This document shows positions 63,729 through 64,000 of a stretch of DNA of 64,000 bases, piece after piece. Source of the DNA: Metallyticus violacea (lineage: Eukaryota > Arthropoda > Insecta > Mantodea > Metallyticidae). The notes beneath the pieces are model-generated. The model was not told the origin of the DNA and did no database searches. It was given only the letters and a program-made list of their open reading frames with translations. The DNA lies in assembly GCA_030762175.1 (NCBI GenBank), contig CM060846.1, positions 182,502,541-182,566,540 on the forward strand, in the 5' to 3' direction. The position numbers and the translations under genes are program-made. Each line of letters starts with the position of its first letter. Within the stretch, counting starts at the first letter, position 1.

Positions 63729-63890
63729 GGGCGCAAATTCGCTCTAAAAGAATTAGCACGAGGAACAAAAGTGTATAAGTTTCGTTAATAAACAAAAGGG
63801 GTGAAACAATTAGGCGCAATTCCCCTCCAAAAAGAAATGGTACGAGGAACAATAGTGTATAAGCTTCGTCAATAAACAAGGGCGGGGGAA
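63729..63890. repeat. Two-unit tandem repeat of about 82 bp
   Basis: 63729-63808 and 63812-63890 share GGCGCAA, CACGAGGAACAA or TACGAGGAACAA, GTGTATAAG.TTCGT.AATA and AACAA. CpG sites are kept in both units. Confidence 0.75.
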
Positions 63891-64000
63891 AAAAAAAACT
63901 AAAGAAAAAGTTCGTGATTTTCAATACACTTATTGCACAACATTCTCATAATTTTTAAAGAAACTAATCTATGTTAATTGATTCCCAGTAGGGAATAGTT

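Overview
The window is AT-rich animal DNA, overwhelmingly non-coding and packed with decayed transposable elements. There are no operons or prokaryote-like genes, and most open frames are chance. The mix (Penelope-like elements with GIY-YIG domains, mariner, piggyBac, hAT, two kinds of non-LTR retrotransposon, tRNA-derived SINEs) together with a spliced nuclear factor I gene points to an invertebrate, most probably an arthropod with a large, repeat-rich genome. The species cannot be named from this sequence. The two orientations differ: the host gene runs on the minus strand, while repeats lie on both. Layout. 1-24.8 kb is intergenic or intronic AT-rich DNA holding SINE relics (about 1.1, 8.1, 17.6, 18.6, 20.1 kb), a Penelope-like element with reverse transcriptase and endonuclease remains (3.26-4.9 kb), two more Penelope pieces (19.7-21.15 kb) and two fold-back solo Penelope termini (14.7 and 22.3 kb). 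24.8-28 kb is a nest of a fourth Penelope copy, a mariner helix-turn-helix piece, a piggyBac transposase remnant and a roughly 390-bp hairpin. 33.0-36.15 kb is the 3' end of an RNase H-bearing non-LTR retrotransposon with a purine-rich tail. 38.9-40.1 kb is a second, RTE/BovB-like reverse transcriptase relic. 42.26-43.4 kb and 50.8-52.2 kb are two dead mariners, and 52.5-53.5 kb is a dead hAT transposase. The one host gene I can support is nuclear factor I (NFI): two minus-strand coding exons, 55809-55943 and 46757-46960, joined in matching phase across an 8.8-kb intron filled with mobile elements. The DNA-binding exons must lie beyond the right edge, and I did not find the C-terminal exons. 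A possible unrelated or alternative exon lies at 62685-62777 in a CpG-rich stretch. The most interesting signal is in the Penelope-like copies. Their termini carry a hammerhead-ribozyme-like core (CTGANGA, a stem II that covaries between copies, then GAAAC or a decayed form of it), and almost every copy is folded back on itself as an inverted repeat. Hammerhead motifs in Penelope-like elements are known in principle. The particular set of covarying copies, the solo palindromes and the shared flanking sequence here deserve checking.
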